Below, piece after piece: positions 5,137-5,158 of a stretch of DNA of 5,158 nt. Positions within the stretch are counted from its first letter, which is position 1; every line of letters starts with the position of its first letter. Made by a program: the position numbers and the translations under genes. The DNA is taken from assembly GCA_048498315.1 (NCBI GenBank), contig JBEHYF010000251.1:1-5158 (forward strand), in the 5' to 3' direction. The stretch comes from Actinoallomurus sp048498315 (GTDB lineage: Bacteria; Actinomycetota; Actinomycetes; Streptosporangiales; Streptosporangiaceae). The notes below the pieces were generated by a model, which saw nothing but the letters and a program-made list of their open reading frames with translations, was not told the origin of the DNA and did not search any database.

Positions 5137-5158
5137 GGACAGTGGTGGTGGCCTGAAA

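Noticed and set aside
1..5158. CRISPR array, tRNA, rRNA, insertion sequence or transposase
   Set aside because: No regularly spaced repeats, cloverleaf arms, rRNA-like conserved stretches or terminal inverted repeats with a transposase frame were seen.

Overview
The window comes from a high-GC Gram-positive bacterium (Actinomycetota). Codon third positions are almost all G or C in most genes (about 95% by hand count in the 93-aa gene at 2507-2788). GTG starts are common, and two promoters look leaderless. The protein families resemble those I associate with Micromonosporaceae (Micromonospora/Actinoplanes type). That family-level placement is inference; only the actinobacterial assignment is well supported.

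Left part (1-2074, minus strand): a zinc-uptake ABC transporter operon transcribed right to left in the order znuA (lipoprotein), znuC (ATPase), znuB (permease, cut by the window edge). The three genes overlap by four bases at each junction (GTGA and ATGA), so translation is probably coupled. A near-perfect 15-bp Zur-type palindrome overlaps the -35 element and spacer of the znuA promoter. The predicted transcription start falls on the GTG start codon itself, so the operon is probably zinc-repressed and its mRNA leaderless.

Middle part (2130-2788): a small three-helix membrane protein resembling the DUF6703 group (minus strand) is divergent from a 93-aa antibiotic biosynthesis monooxygenase (ABM)-fold protein (plus strand), with 78 bp between them. 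Each gene is followed by a GC-rich hairpin that may act as a terminator.

Right-centre (3013-4236, plus): a secreted two-domain protein with a signal peptide, a Cys-containing N-terminal module and a C-terminal DUF1906 / Rv2525c-like glycoside-hydrolase-type TIM barrel.

Right end (4237-5158): the composition changes sharply. GC drops to about 47% in the line at 4681-4740, and GC3 is about 68% in the gene there. This part holds a 397-bp stretch without a convincing gene, an orphan four-helix membrane protein of 139 aa, and a 27-aa ORF coupled to it through a TGATG overlap. The 27-aa ORF may be the start of a frame-disrupted small protein that continues past the window. This AT-richer tail looks like recently acquired or lineage-specific DNA and is the least explained part of the window.
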